Made by a program: the position numbers and the translations under genes. From the NCBI GenBank assembly GCA_041907665.1, contig JAYRGW010000007.1, forward strand, positions 1-64,000: DNA of 64,000 bases. The letters are read 5' to 3'. Positions 35,850 through 43,924 of this stretch are shown here, one piece after another. The notes under the pieces are model-generated. The model made no database searches. It saw only the letters and a list, made by a program, of their open reading frames with translations, and had not been told where the DNA came from. How positions within the stretch are numbered: the first letter of the stretch is position 1; each line of letters opens with the position of its first letter. This DNA comes from JAAYUD01 sp041907665. Lineage in GTDB: Bacteria > Bacteroidota > Bacteroidia > Bacteroidales > Bacteroidaceae.

Positions 35850-36635
35850 CTATTTGGAATATTTGTCATCTACTTTGTTACCTGTCAATTTCAGCACTGC
35901 AACAGGCTTATTGGTTGTGATATAATCTATACCTTCTTTAATAAAGTATTCCATATCTTCTTTTTTATTCACTGTCCAAACGTTCGTTTTCAAACCTAAT
36001 TCGTGACATTCTTTTATCCATTCGGGATGTGCTTTATATACATTCTGATGGTAATCGGGACCTGTACATCCTATTGCTTTCAACTCTTGGGGAGATAATT
36101 CTCCATTCAAGTAATACACCTCAGTACCTTTGGGGGCTTCTTTTACCAATCTTTTTACAGCATCAAGAGAAAAGGCTATGTAGGTTACACGATTCTCAAG
36201 CTTCATTTTCTTCACCAATTGTAAGGTGGCATCAATGGCAGCATTTTGTCTTTCAATATCTTTGTGAGTTTTTATTTCAAGAATTAATTGAACGTTCAGC
36301 TTTTTTCCAGCTTTAAGATACTCTTTTAGAGTTGGCATCTGTTCGCCATTGCTCAACTTAAGATTTTTTACTTCATCGTATGTTGCAGTTTCCAATGTTA
36401 CATTTTGAAAAGTCGGATCATGATTTACCATCACTTCTCCATCTTTGGTAATCCATACGTCAAATTCAGAACCAAAGCAATGGATATCATTAGCCAAGCG
36501 AAGGGATTTCAAACTATTTTGAGCAGACCCTTCGGTGTCCCAGAATCCACGATGAGCAATAGTCTTGGTTTGAGCGTTAAGCACAGTGCCTAATAATACA
36601 AAAGAGATTATTAAAGCCAATTTTTTCATTTTCAT
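35850..36635 (-). CDS. Secreted glycerophosphodiester phosphodiesterase
   Basis: A 261-residue GDPD-family enzyme with a signal peptide (MKMKKLALIISFVLLGTVLNAQ) that would hydrolyse glycerophosphodiesters in the periplasm. The catalytic HRG motif is at TIAHRGFW, with the metal-binding Glu/Asp in SEFDVW and the second catalytic histidine in NHDPTF. The later LILEIK and TVNKKEDMEYFIKEGIDYITTNKP-type segment closes the TIM barrel. ATG 36635 and 36629 are both possible starts. Confidence 0.92.
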   Translation of the reverse strand: MKMKKLALIISFVLLGTVLNAQTKTIAHRGFWDTEGSAQNSLKSLRLANDIHCFGSEFDVWITKDGEVMVNHDPTFQNVTLETATYDEVKNLKLSNGEQMPTLKEYLKAGKKLNVQLILEIKTHKDIERQNAAIDATLQLVKKMKLENRVTYIAFSLDAVKRLVKEAPKGTEVYYLNGELSPQELKAIGCTGPDYHQNVYKAHPEWIKECHELGLKTNVWTVNKKEDMEYFIKEGIDYITTNKPVAVLKLTGNKVDDKYSK

Positions 36636-36665
36636 AATTTTAGTAAGTTAATGATTTCAATGCAA

Positions 36666-36673
36666 CAAAAATA
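36666..36673 (-). promoter_or_regulatory. TAnnTTTG -7 element for the phosphodiesterase gene
   Basis: TATTTTTG on the minus strand, 31 bases upstream of the ATG at 36635. Confidence 0.55.
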
Positions 36674-36734
36674 ATAAAAATATGTCAGTATATCATCAGT
36701 TTTTACTTATTTTCTGTCATATGTAAATAATAAA

Positions 36735-36773
36735 TGCAAACGATTTGCAAAAAAATGGGATATCATTATCCCA
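36735..36773. promoter_or_regulatory. Pair of palindromes in the divergent region next to a Crp-type regulator
   Basis: TGCAAA-CGA-TTTGCA (36735-36749) and TGGGATA-TCAT-TATCCCA (36756-36773) are perfect interrupted palindromes seven bases apart, about 60 bases upstream of the regulator's -7 element and about the same from the phosphodiesterase promoter. They are candidate operators. Confidence 0.45.
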
Positions 36774-36829
36774 ATATAGCATAATACTAAAAATAAATGA
36801 ATTTATTTTTTATTATCTACCGCTTGCAT

Positions 36830-36837
36830 TATCTTTG
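36830..36837 (+). promoter_or_regulatory. TAnnTTTG -7 element for the Crp-type regulator
   Basis: TATCTTTG, 31 bases upstream of the ATG at 36868. Confidence 0.65.
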
Positions 36838-36867
36838 TATAGTATTAGTTTACTAAAATAATGAATT

Positions 36868-37458
36868 ATGAAAACCTCATTGTCGGTGATAGATGGCATT
36901 ATCGATAATCTTTACCCTAGTATTTCTGATGAAGGACGAAAGCAGTTTCTTAGTTTATTGGTGAAAAGGAAATTGCAGAAAGGTGAACGATTGTTTGATG
37001 ATGGTGATATATGTCGTGATCTTGTTTTTGTTGAGAAAGGGATGTTGCGCCAATTTTATTTTAAAAACGGACACGATGTTACAGAACATTTTTCTTATGA
37101 AGGAAGTATTTTGATCAGCATTGAAAGTTTCTTCAAACAGCAACCTACATATCTTCTTGCCGAAGCGCTGGAACCTAGCGAAATCTATTTGCTTTCGTAC
37201 AATCAATTGAGGTCTAATATTGCTTCATCATGGGATATTGATACTCTTTATCGGCGGATACTCGAAGATTCTCTCATTACTTCACAACAGAAAGCCGATT
37301 CCATGAGATATGAATCAGCCAGCGAACGATACAACAAGTTATTGCAGAAGCAGCCGGAGGTTATTAAGCGCGCTCCGCTGTCGTACATTGCTTCTTATTT
37401 ATTAATGACACCAGAAACATTGAGTCGGGTTCGTGCCCAATTGTTTAGTAAACCTTGA
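36868..37458 (+). CDS. Crp/Fnr-family transcriptional regulator
   Basis: A 196-residue regulator with an N-terminal cyclic-nucleotide-binding-like beta barrel (about 20-120; LQKGERLFDDGD, FSYEGSILISIESFF) and a compact C-terminal helix-turn-helix (about 150-196; SYIASYLLMTPETLSRVRAQL). There are no Fnr-type cysteines, and the residues that bind cAMP are not conserved, so the effector is unknown. It precedes a cation antiporter gene by 44 bases on the same strand and may control it or itself. Confidence 0.9.
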   Translation: MKTSLSVIDGIIDNLYPSISDEGRKQFLSLLVKRKLQKGERLFDDGDICRDLVFVEKGMLRQFYFKNGHDVTEHFSYEGSILISIESFFKQQPTYLLAEALEPSEIYLLSYNQLRSNIASSWDIDTLYRRILEDSLITSQQKADSMRYESASERYNKLLQKQPEVIKRAPLSYIASYLLMTPETLSRVRAQLFSKP

Positions 37459-37502
37459 ATAGATTGAAAATGATAACATCATAAATATATAATAGTCTAA
37501 AT

Positions 37503-39758
37503 ATGTCTGAGATACCTTCTTTAATTACTGATCTAGCGTTAATACTTGTAGTGGCTGCACTAATGACACTCGTTTTCAAAAAATTGAAACAGCCATTGGT
37601 TTTAGGTTATATCGTAGCCGGATTTCTTACAGGTCCGCACATGCCTTATACAGCTAATGTATTAAATGTCGAAGGTATCAAAACATGGGCTGACATCGGT
37701 GTCATATTCCTTCTTTTTGCTTTAGGCCTGGAATTCAGTCCCAAGAAGATTATGAAGGTAGGCGGGACGGCTGTTGTCGCTGCATGTACTATTATTTTCT
37801 GCATGATATTGTTAGGCGTCGGTGTGGGGTTTTGTTTCGGTTGGTCCAAGATGGATTGTTTATTCTTGGGTGGAATGATAGCCATGTCGTCTACTACTAT
37901 TATATATAAGGCTTTTGACGATTTGAAATTGCGCAACAAATACTTTGCAGGATTGGTATTGAGCATTCTTATTCTCGAAGATATTTTGGCTGTCGTATTA
38001 ATGGTGATGCTATCTACTGTAGCGGTAAGCAGTAATTTTGAAGGCACAAGTTTGCTTATGAGTATTCTAAAGCTAGCTTTCTTCCTGATCCTTTGGTTTG
38101 TCGTAGGTATCTTTATGATTCCTTCCATTTTGAAATATTGCCATAAGTTAATGAATGATGAAACACTGCTGATCGTATCGTTGGCTCTATGTCTTTCGAT
38201 GGTCGTTATTGCTTCACGTGCGGGGCTGTCTTCTGCTTTGGGCGCATTTATAATGGGGTCTATTCTCTCTGAGACGATTGAAGCGGAAAAGATAGAAAAG
38301 TTGATCGAACCGGTGAAAAATCTTTTTGGTGCTATTTTCTTTGTATCAGTAGGTATGATTGTCGATCCATCTATGATTATACAATATGCCGTCCCTATAT
38401 TGGCTATTACTATTGCCGTAGTTCTTGGGCAATCGCTATTTGGTACATTCGGCGTACTTCTTTCAGGACAACCACTGAAGACTTCGATACAATGTGGTTT
38501 CAGTTTAGGTCAAATCGGAGAGTTTGCTTTTATCATTGCTTCGCTAGGTATATCACTTAAAGTGATGGATGGATTCTTATATCCTATTGTTGTCGCAGTA
38601 TCGGTTATAACTACATTTATCACTCCATATATGATTAAAGCTTCAGGTCCGGTATCCAACTGGGTTGATAAGAAAATACCCGATTCGTGGAATCGTTTTT
38701 TGGTGGGCTACTCATCTGGATTTGTTCCAGTAAACAAAGAAAGTATGTGGCGTAAATTGATTACTGCTTTATTGCGTATCATTATAATTTATTCCATTGT
38801 TACTGTAGCGATTATTCTTATATCAATCAACTTTTTTAATCCATTCTTGTTGCACTACATACCGGGCTTTTGGGGGCGCTTGTTATCCGTATCATTTACA
38901 GTTATTCTTATTTCGCCTTTCCTAAGAGCCATTATGATGAAAAAGAATCATTCAATAGAATTTATGTCACTATGGAATGATAATAGTTATAATCATGGGC
39001 TATTGGTGTCTACTATCTTTTTCCGCATCATGTTGGCTGCTCTATTTGTCGTATATATAATTTCTCACTATTTCAGAGCACGGATAGGGCTCTCTATAGG
39101 TATTGCCCTCGTTGCTCTTATGATTATGTCTTTTTCGCGACCACTAAAACGCCGCTCTATTCTTATTGAAAGAATTTTTGTGCGCAATTTCAGGAGGCGT
39201 GATATTAGAGATGAATATTTGGGAAAGAAGAAACCTGCTTATGCAGAAAATTTGTTGACTCGAGATCTTCATCTCACCCATTTTGTATTGCCCAATGAAT
39301 CTCTTTGGGCAGGAAGGACATTGCAAGAGCTTTGCATTAGTAAGAAGTACGGTGTCTATATCGTTTCCATCATTCGCGGCAATTGCCGCATCAATATTCC
39401 AGGTGGTAGCGAACGACTTTTCCCAAACGATCGTATGCAGATAATAGGTACCGATGAGGAGTTGCGGCGCCTCGAAGAAGATATAAACAACAAGGTTTGT
39501 GTTTTTGATGAATCAATGTTGTCCAAAGGCGAAATGATATTGAAGCAATTTGTGATAGATACGGAGTCTTTATTCTTAGGTAAAAGCATCAAGGAATCAG
39601 GTATCAGAGACAAATATCATTGTCTTATTGCCGGTTTGGATCGAAAGGGAGAATCAATTGTGTTAGTCAATGCGAATGAAATATTACAAAAAGATGATAC
39701 GGTATGGATTGTTGGCGAACATGATGATGTATATAGACTCATTAAGCCCGAAAGCTAA
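37503..39758 (+). CDS. Kef-type cation:proton antiporter with TrkA-C domains
   Basis: An inner-membrane CPA2 antiporter (751 residues). The Na+/H+ exchanger domain (about 1-390) has LGYIVAGFLTGP, GVIFLLFALGLEFSP and SRAGLSSALGAFIMGSILSE. An unusual second membrane region (about 415-560) with about four further spans follows, and then two RCK_C/TrkA-C ligand-binding repeats (about 585-670 and 675-751). The NAD-binding TrkA-N domain of E. coli KefB/KefC is absent. It probably exchanges K+ or Na+ for protons; the ion is not readable. Confidence 0.9.
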   Translation: MSEIPSLITDLALILVVAALMTLVFKKLKQPLVLGYIVAGFLTGPHMPYTANVLNVEGIKTWADIGVIFLLFALGLEFSPKKIMKVGGTAVVAACTIIFCMILLGVGVGFCFGWSKMDCLFLGGMIAMSSTTIIYKAFDDLKLRNKYFAGLVLSILILEDILAVVLMVMLSTVAVSSNFEGTSLLMSILKLAFFLILWFVVGIFMIPSILKYCHKLMNDETLLIVSLALCLSMVVIASRAGLSSALGAFIMGSILSETIEAEKIEKLIEPVKNLFGAIFFVSVGMIVDPSMIIQYAVPILAITIAVVLGQSLFGTFGVLLSGQPLKTSIQCGFSLGQIGEFAFIIASLGISLKVMDGFLYPIVVAVSVITTFITPYMIKASGPVSNWVDKKIPDSWNRFLVGYSSGFVPVNKESMWRKLITALLRIIIIYSIVTVAIILISINFFNPFLLHYIPGFWGRLLSVSFTVILISPFLRAIMMKKNHSIEFMSLWNDNSYNHGLLVSTIFFRIMLAALFVVYIISHYFRARIGLSIGIALVALMIMSFSRPLKRRSILIERIFVRNFRRRDIRDEYLGKKKPAYAENLLTRDLHLTHFVLPNESLWAGRTLQELCISKKYGVYIVSIIRGNCRINIPGGSERLFPNDRMQIIGTDEELRRLEEDINNKVCVFDESMLSKGEMILKQFVIDTESLFLGKSIKESGIRDKYHCLIAGLDRKGESIVLVNANEILQKDDTVWIVGEHDDVYRLIKPES

Positions 39759-39791
39759 ACTTTTTCCCTCTAATATTTAATAGTATAATAA

Positions 39792-39828
39792 AGGCGGATG
39801 GAAATAAATCATTGATTACCATCCGCCT
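39792..39828. terminator. Terminator hairpin between convergent genes
   Basis: AGGCGGATGG (39792-39801) pairs perfectly with 39819-39828, leaving a 17-nt loop; on the minus strand the stem is followed by a T-rich tract. Confidence 0.75.
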
Positions 39829-39867
39829 AAAAATCACTGTATCCTCTTTTTTACCTCTTCAACTATT

Positions 39868-40761
39868 CTAACATTTAATATTTAAATCATTCAGCACTTT
39901 CCTAATCGCATCGTAAGTAGTGATACGCGTTGGAACAAGTGGTAAACGAAGTTTGTTTTCTATCATTCCCATTGCATTCAACATAGACTTAACGCCGGCA
40001 GGATTACCATCGACAAACAACAGTTTGAAGAGTTCGGCAAATTTATGATGAATGGTTAAAGCATTGGCATAATCACCCTGCATAGCCAAACGTATCATAC
40101 GGCTGAATTCTCGAGGGAATGCATTGCCAATGACGGAAATAACACCTACGGCCCCCAATGTAAGTAGTGGATAAGTGATACCGTCATCGCCAGATATTAC
40201 TTGAAAGGTACTGGGCTTGTTTTTGATAATGTCATCCATCTGGGTGATATCACCCGATGCTTCTTTAACCGCAATAACATTTGGAAAGTCGTTAGCAATA
40301 CGAAGCGTCGTTTCGGCTTTCATATTTACACCCGTACGTCCCGGAACATTATAAAGTACAATAGGCATATCCGTTGAGCTGGCAATGGCCTTATAATGTT
40401 GATAAATACCTTCTTGAGAAGGTTTATTATAATAAGGAACGACAGAAAGAATGGCATCAATACCCGTAAAATCTTCTGTCTCGAGTGTATGAATAACGCT
40501 TCTAGTACAATTGCTACTTACTCCCATTACAATGGGAATACGCCCGTTAACTCTTTCAATTACTAAATCTTTTATTTGATGTTTTTCGTCTTCACTAAGG
40601 GTGGGAGTCTCTGCCGTAGTGGCCAAAATACAAAGAAAGTCTGTGCTGTTCTGCAGCAAATAATCGACTAAACGTCTTAGCGCATCATAATCAACGCTTT
40701 CGTCTTCTTTAAATGGAGTAATCAAGGCGACCCCGAGTCCTCTAAGTCTTGTTTGTATCAT
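39868..40761 (-). CDS. dapA: 4-hydroxy-tetrahydrodipicolinate synthase
   Basis: Condenses pyruvate with aspartate semialdehyde (297 residues), the first committed lysine step. Schiff-base lysine in VAVKEASGD, the TT motif in ATTAETPTL, and the catalytic tyrosine in VPYYNKP. It lies downstream of ligA by 46 bases but has its own TAnnTTTG element, and it is unlinked to the other dap genes in the window. Confidence 0.95.
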   Translation of the reverse strand: MIQTRLRGLGVALITPFKEDESVDYDALRRLVDYLLQNSTDFLCILATTAETPTLSEDEKHQIKDLVIERVNGRIPIVMGVSSNCTRSVIHTLETEDFTGIDAILSVVPYYNKPSQEGIYQHYKAIASSTDMPIVLYNVPGRTGVNMKAETTLRIANDFPNVIAVKEASGDITQMDDIIKNKPSTFQVISGDDGITYPLLTLGAVGVISVIGNAFPREFSRMIRLAMQGDYANALTIHHKFAELFKLLFVDGNPAGVKSMLNAMGMIENKLRLPLVPTRITTYDAIRKVLNDLNIKC

Positions 40762-40784
40762 AATGATATTATTTCTTTGTGTCG

Positions 40785-40792
40785 CAAAAATA
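40785..40792 (-). promoter_or_regulatory. TAnnTTTG -7 element for dapA
   Basis: TATTTTTG on the minus strand, 24 bases upstream of the dapA ATG and immediately after the ligA stop. Confidence 0.6.
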
Positions 40793-40807
40793 CGAAAAAA
40801 TCTGATG

Positions 40808-42817
40808 TTATGAAATTAGTTTAAGGAAATCATCTTCACTTTTAATCTCTATTCCTAATTTTTGTGCTTTTTCATACTTTGCAGGTCCCATATTATCGCC
40901 CGCTAAAATGAAGGTGGTCTTAGCCGATATGCTTCCTGTATTTTTCCCACCATTCTTTTCTATAAGTTCTTTATATTCATCGCGTGAGTGATATTTGAAA
41001 ACACCACTTATTACGATAACCTGATCCTTGAGCTTATCGGTTTGTTGTGTTGCGTCGCTCTCGCTACGGCTAAATTGCAAACCGGCCGAGCGAAGACGAT
41101 TGATGAGTCGAATATTCTTTTCGTCGGCAAAGTAGTCGATAATACTTTGAGCTATCTTCTCTCCTACTTCCTCCACACTCATAAGTATCTCTTTTGATGC
41201 GTTGGCCAGTTGGTCTATATTGGCAAACGATTTACCCAAAATCTTTGCCGTTGTTGTTCCAACAAAGCGTATGCCCAATGCAAAGATTACTCTATCAAAG
41301 GGGATTTCTTTGCTTTGGGCTATTCCTTCTACAATATTAACAGCCGATTTGGTACCCATCCTATCAAGACCTTTTATCTGAATAGGTTTCAAATCATATA
41401 GATCTGCTGGATCATTAATTAAGCCAAGACGATAGAATAAATCAACGGTTTCGGGTCCTAATCCATCAATATTCATTGCTTTGCGACTGATGAAGTGCTC
41501 TATCATTCCTTTAATTTGTGGAGGGCATGCCGTCTGATTGGGACAATAGTGAGCCGCTTCTCCTTCGTATCTTACCAATTTAGTACCACATTCCGGGCAT
41601 TGGGTGATGAAAGATACTTTTTCTCCTAATTCCGATGTTCTGCTATTCTTATCTACTCCTGTAATTTTAGGGATAATTTCACCCCCCTTTTCTACATAGA
41701 CCATATCGCCGATGTGTAGATCAAGTCCCTCTATGATATCAGCATTGTGAAGAGAAGCACGTTTGACAATTGTTCCCGATAGTTGCACAGGGTCCAAATT
41801 CGCCACCGGGGTGATGGCTCCTGTTCTTCCTACTTGATAAGTTACTTTATTTAATCGCGTTAATGCCTTTTCTGCTTGAAATTTATAGGCTATCGCCCAT
41901 CGGGGAGATTTAGCGGTATTGGCAAGATTGAGTTGCTGGCGACGGCTATTCACTTTGAGCACGATGCCATCTGTGGCAACCGGAAGATTCTTGCGTTCTA
42001 TATCCCAATAGTTGATATAATCGAATATCTCTTGAAGCGTATGACATTTCTTCATATTCTTGGATATTTTGAATCCCCACTTTGCTGCTTCTTGCAAATT
42101 TTCATAATGACCGTCGTGTGGCAGATTTTCGCCCAAAACATAATACAAGTAAGAGTCTAGTTTTCGCGATGCAACCAATTGTGAATTTTGAGATTTAAGT
42201 GTTCCCGATGCCGCATTGCGTGGATTGGCAAACAATGGTTCTTCACGCTCTTCGCGTTCTTTGTTGAGTTGCTCAAATACGGTCCATGGCATCAACACCT
42301 CACCACGCATTTCAAAGGAATCTGGGTAATCGGTACCGGTCAATCTCAAAGGTATGGCATGAATGGTTTTGACGTTATTCGTTACATCGTCACCTTGTTC
42401 ACCATCGCCTCGTGTCACCGCCTGAACTAATTTGCCATGTTCATAGGTCAACGAAATAGATATGCCGTCAAATTTCAATTCGCAGCAGATTTCAAAATCC
42501 TCTCCGCCAAGCAGGCCTTTCACCCTTTCATAAAATTCAGAAACATCACCTTCGGAGTAAGTATTTGCCAGTGAAAGCATAGGATATTTATGTTTCACCT
42601 GTTTGAATTCAGAACTCAAGTCACTGCCTACCCGCATCGTCGGAGATGTTTCATCCATAAATTCCGGATACTGCTCCTCCAAATTCTGAAGCTCGTGCAT
42701 CATGTCGTCAAAATCTTTATCAGATATGGTCGGAGCATTGAGAACATAATAGTTATAGTTATGCTGATGCAGCGCTGTACGAAGCTGATCTATTCTGTCT
42801 TTTATAAATAAATTCAT
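40808..42817 (-). CDS. ligA: NAD-dependent DNA ligase
   Basis: Seals nicks in replication and repair (669 residues, a normal LigA length). An N-terminal Ia domain is followed by the adenylation domain with the AMP-lysine in ELKFDGISI, the OB fold, a four-cysteine zinc finger (CPECGTK... HYCPNQTACP), helix-hairpin-helix repeats, and a C-terminal BRCT domain (about 590-669). Divergent from trmD. Confidence 0.97.
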   Translation of the reverse strand: MNLFIKDRIDQLRTALHQHNYNYYVLNAPTISDKDFDDMMHELQNLEEQYPEFMDETSPTMRVGSDLSSEFKQVKHKYPMLSLANTYSEGDVSEFYERVKGLLGGEDFEICCELKFDGISISLTYEHGKLVQAVTRGDGEQGDDVTNNVKTIHAIPLRLTGTDYPDSFEMRGEVLMPWTVFEQLNKEREEREEPLFANPRNAASGTLKSQNSQLVASRKLDSYLYYVLGENLPHDGHYENLQEAAKWGFKISKNMKKCHTLQEIFDYINYWDIERKNLPVATDGIVLKVNSRRQQLNLANTAKSPRWAIAYKFQAEKALTRLNKVTYQVGRTGAITPVANLDPVQLSGTIVKRASLHNADIIEGLDLHIGDMVYVEKGGEIIPKITGVDKNSRTSELGEKVSFITQCPECGTKLVRYEGEAAHYCPNQTACPPQIKGMIEHFISRKAMNIDGLGPETVDLFYRLGLINDPADLYDLKPIQIKGLDRMGTKSAVNIVEGIAQSKEIPFDRVIFALGIRFVGTTTAKILGKSFANIDQLANASKEILMSVEEVGEKIAQSIIDYFADEKNIRLINRLRSAGLQFSRSESDATQQTDKLKDQVIVISGVFKYHSRDEYKELIEKNGGKNTGSISAKTTFILAGDNMGPAKYEKAQKLGIEIKSEDDFLKLIS

Positions 42818-42844
42818 ATTTCTAGAGGTGTTGATATCTGCCTA

Positions 42845-42852
42845 CAAATTTA
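42845..42852 (-). promoter_or_regulatory. TAnnTTTG -7 element for ligA
   Basis: TAAATTTG on the minus strand, 28 bases upstream of the ligA ATG. Confidence 0.5.
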
Positions 42853-42997
42853 CTAAATTATTGCACTATTTCCATGTTCTCTTTGAATATCTTTCGTTAT
42901 TGTCGATCTCGTTATTCTATAACCTATGGTTGGCGATTATGGATATAAGGTAAACTAAGATATAGAGCCGTTGCAATAACTTCTATATGTTCTTCCG

Positions 42998-43125
42998 ATG
43001 ACATAAGGACGTAACTTGCGACTCACGGGCGTGAGTCGCAAGTTATATAAGGGAGAAATTTTATTTTCGTCCTTATGTAAATTTGAAAACATAAGGACGA
43101 AAACATTTTTAGGCCCTTATGGCAT
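42998..43125 (+). repeat. Palindromic intergenic repeat, ATAAGGACG family (copy C) with a perfect cruciform
   Basis: TAACTTGCGACTCACG (43012-43027) is the exact reverse complement of 43030-43045 across a two-base GG loop. A second 15-bp perfect inverted repeat, TTTTCGTCCTTATGT (43064-43078) with 43089-43103, follows, and then the family tail CATTTTTAGG. It begins with GACATAAGGACG. It lies in the 350-bp divergent interval between ligA and trmD, ending about 20 bases before the trmD -7 element. Confidence 0.8.
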
Positions 43126-43144
43126 TTTGAAGCTATTAATTTTG

Positions 43145-43152
43145 TACTTTTG
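43145..43152 (+). promoter_or_regulatory. TAnnTTTG -7 element for trmD
   Basis: TACTTTTG, 16 bases upstream of the ATG at 43168; the leader would be very short. Confidence 0.55.
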
Positions 43153-43167
43153 CGAAAAATAAACACT

Positions 43168-43845
43168 ATGCGGATAGATATCATTACTGTTTTACCAGAG
43201 ATGCTGGAGGGATTTTTTAATTGTTCAATCATGAAGCGGGCTCAAACAAAAGGGCTTGTAGAGATAAAGATTCACAATCTTCGAGATTATACGGAAGACA
43301 AGTATCGCCGTGTAGATGATTATCCTTTTGGTGGATTTGCAGGAATGGTTATGAAGATAGAGCCTATAGAGCGTTGCATTGAAGCTTTAAAGGCTGAACG
43401 GGAATATGATGAAATAATTTTCACGACCCCTGATGGGGAACAATTCAACCAACCTATGGCTAATACGCTATCTTTAGCTAAGAACCTTATTATTCTTTGC
43501 GGGCATTTTAAAGGAATCGATTACCGAATTAGAGAACATTTTATAACCAAGGAGATTAGTATTGGCGATTATGTATTGACTGGTGGTGAAATAGCTGCCG
43601 CTGCAATGGCTGATGCTATAGTTCGAATTATTCCGGGGGTTATTTCGGACGATCAATCAGCACTGTCCGATTCTTTTCAAGATAACTTATTGGCTGCACC
43701 TGTTTATACTCGACCAGCAGATTATAAAGGTTGGAAAGTACCAGATATATTGCTTTCGGGACATGAGGCCAAAATAAAAGAATGGGAATTGCAACAGTCT
43801 ATAGAACGAACAAAAAAACTCAGGCCCGACTTGCTGAAAGATTAG
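43168..43845 (+). CDS. trmD: tRNA (guanine-37-N1)-methyltransferase
   Basis: SPOUT methyltransferase (225 residues) that methylates G37 of tRNAs to prevent frameshifting. RIDIITVLPEM at the N-terminus, the knot region LCGHFKGIDYRI, and SIGDYVLTGGE are diagnostic. The ATG at 43168 is chosen; an in-frame TTG at 43150 lies inside the promoter. It is not in the usual rimM-trmD-rplS context, which is normal in Bacteroidales. Confidence 0.95.
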   Translation: MRIDIITVLPEMLEGFFNCSIMKRAQTKGLVEIKIHNLRDYTEDKYRRVDDYPFGGFAGMVMKIEPIERCIEALKAEREYDEIIFTTPDGEQFNQPMANTLSLAKNLIILCGHFKGIDYRIREHFITKEISIGDYVLTGGEIAAAAMADAIVRIIPGVISDDQSALSDSFQDNLLAAPVYTRPADYKGWKVPDILLSGHEAKIKEWELQQSIERTKKLRPDLLKD

Positions 43846-43856
43846 TAATTCACCAA

Positions 43857-43922
43857 AATAGCATATAATAATAAAGGGGGTAAAAACAATCGTTTTTGCC
43901 CCCTTTATTATTATATGCTATT
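43857..43922. terminator. Very long bidirectional terminator palindrome
   Basis: Arms of about 32 bases (43857-43888 and 43891-43922) pair almost perfectly, with a GGGGG/CCCCC core and TTTATTATTA flank. It serves the convergent trmD and ABC-F genes. Confidence 0.92.
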
Positions 43923-43924
43923 GA

